A stretch of DNA of 11,512 nt, from NCBI GenBank assembly GCA_910585875.1, contig CAJUIK010000011.1, positions 30,449 to 41,960 of the forward strand. The letters are read 5' to 3'. Positions 11,360-11,512 of the stretch are shown piece by piece. Under the pieces are notes generated by a model. The model had not been told where the DNA came from, made no database searches, and saw nothing but the letters and a program-made list of their open reading frames with translations. Both the position numbers and the translations under genes were made by a program. The stretch is from an uncultured Eubacteriales bacterium (GTDB lineage Bacteria > Bacillota > Clostridia > Oscillospirales > Butyricicoccaceae). How positions within the stretch are numbered: the first letter of the stretch is position 1; each line of letters begins with the position of its first letter.

Positions 11360-11512
11360 ATGATTTTTTATGATTTTGAGGTTTTCAAGCATGATTGGCT
11401 TGTTGTCCTGATCGACTTGGACGCCAAGAAAGAAACCGTGATCGTCAATGACCGGGATCAGCTTCAACAGTTCTATGATCAGCATAAAGGGGTACTTTGG
11501 GCCGGGTACAAT
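11360..11512 (+). CDS. Phage DNA polymerase or 3'-5' exonuclease protein, N-terminal part only
   Basis: The first 51 codons run off the window end. The start MIFYDFEVFKHDWLVVLID has the DxE of the Exo I motif of DnaQ-type proofreading domains (Asp5 and Glu7). The segment ends LWAGYN, which is where the Exo II Asn region begins in this family. This N-terminus is typical of the polymerase/exonuclease protein that follows DUF669 in clostridial and lactobacillar phages. AAGGTGG lies 4 bases before ATG 11360. The polymerase domain itself is outside the window, so a stand-alone exonuclease cannot be excluded. Confidence 0.72.
   Translation, partial: MIFYDFEVFKHDWLVVLIDLDAKKETVIVNDRDQLQQFYDQHKGVLWAGYN

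Overview
The window looks like a chromosome-prophage junction in a low-to-mid GC Gram-positive bacterium, most likely a gut-type Clostridia member (Bacillota). The reasons are strong AGGAGG-type ribosome binding sites, GTG/TTG starts, TTGACA/TATAAT promoters, short ATGA overlaps, and phage early genes of the kind usual in clostridial temperate siphophages. The species cannot be fixed from this sequence.

Bases 1 to about 1,700 are probably host or genomic-island DNA. They hold the 5' end of a creatininase-family hydrolase on the minus strand, a divergent DpnI-type methyl-directed restriction endonuclease that cuts Dam-methylated GATC, a small unrecognised ORF behind it, and two hairpins, one of them a strong terminator. 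No methyltransferase accompanies DpnI, as expected for an enzyme that attacks only modified DNA.

From about 1,700 a prophage (or a closely related integrative element) begins. The leftward lysogeny module is a tyrosine integrase at the very edge, a repeat-rich AT-rich regulatory region, a small membrane-anchored protein and a LexA/CI-like S24 repressor. A divergent control region (about 4,118-4,325) carries a leftward repressor promoter, a rightward early promoter, and three copies of a 16-bp operator close to GTGTCTTAAAAGACAC. A fourth, perfect copy lies at the end of the first early gene.

Rightward from 4,326 is a tightly packed early operon: a Cro-like HTH protein that appears frameshifted at a T7 run, two small unknown proteins, a broken remnant probably from a PAPS-reductase-like gene, a second XRE-type regulator, an SNF2-type helicase, a membrane-anchored 3D-domain protein, a Cys-rich Gp157-like protein, a VRR-NUC-like nuclease, and a RecB/Cas4-like nuclease fused to a Sak4/AAA_24-like P-loop ATPase. 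A small acidic protein, a DUF669 protein (putative ssDNA binder) and the start of a phage polymerase or 3'-5' exonuclease protein follow. Together these form a replication and recombination module: the helicase opens DNA, the nuclease-ATPase fusion processes and pairs ends, DUF669 coats single strands, and the last gene probably starts the polymerase.

The most notable points are: the exonuclease and recombinase-type ATPase in one polypeptide; a repressor whose presumed self-cleavage site carries Glu where Gly is usual (compare the non-inducible lexA3 change); a nearly symmetrical array of GGAAC half-sites beside the integrase; a hairpin that would hide the integrase start codon; and several single-base lesions that suggest either prophage decay or homopolymer errors in the assembly. 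I did not find a clearly new multi-gene defence system. The DpnI-plus-unknown-ORF pair is the nearest candidate.
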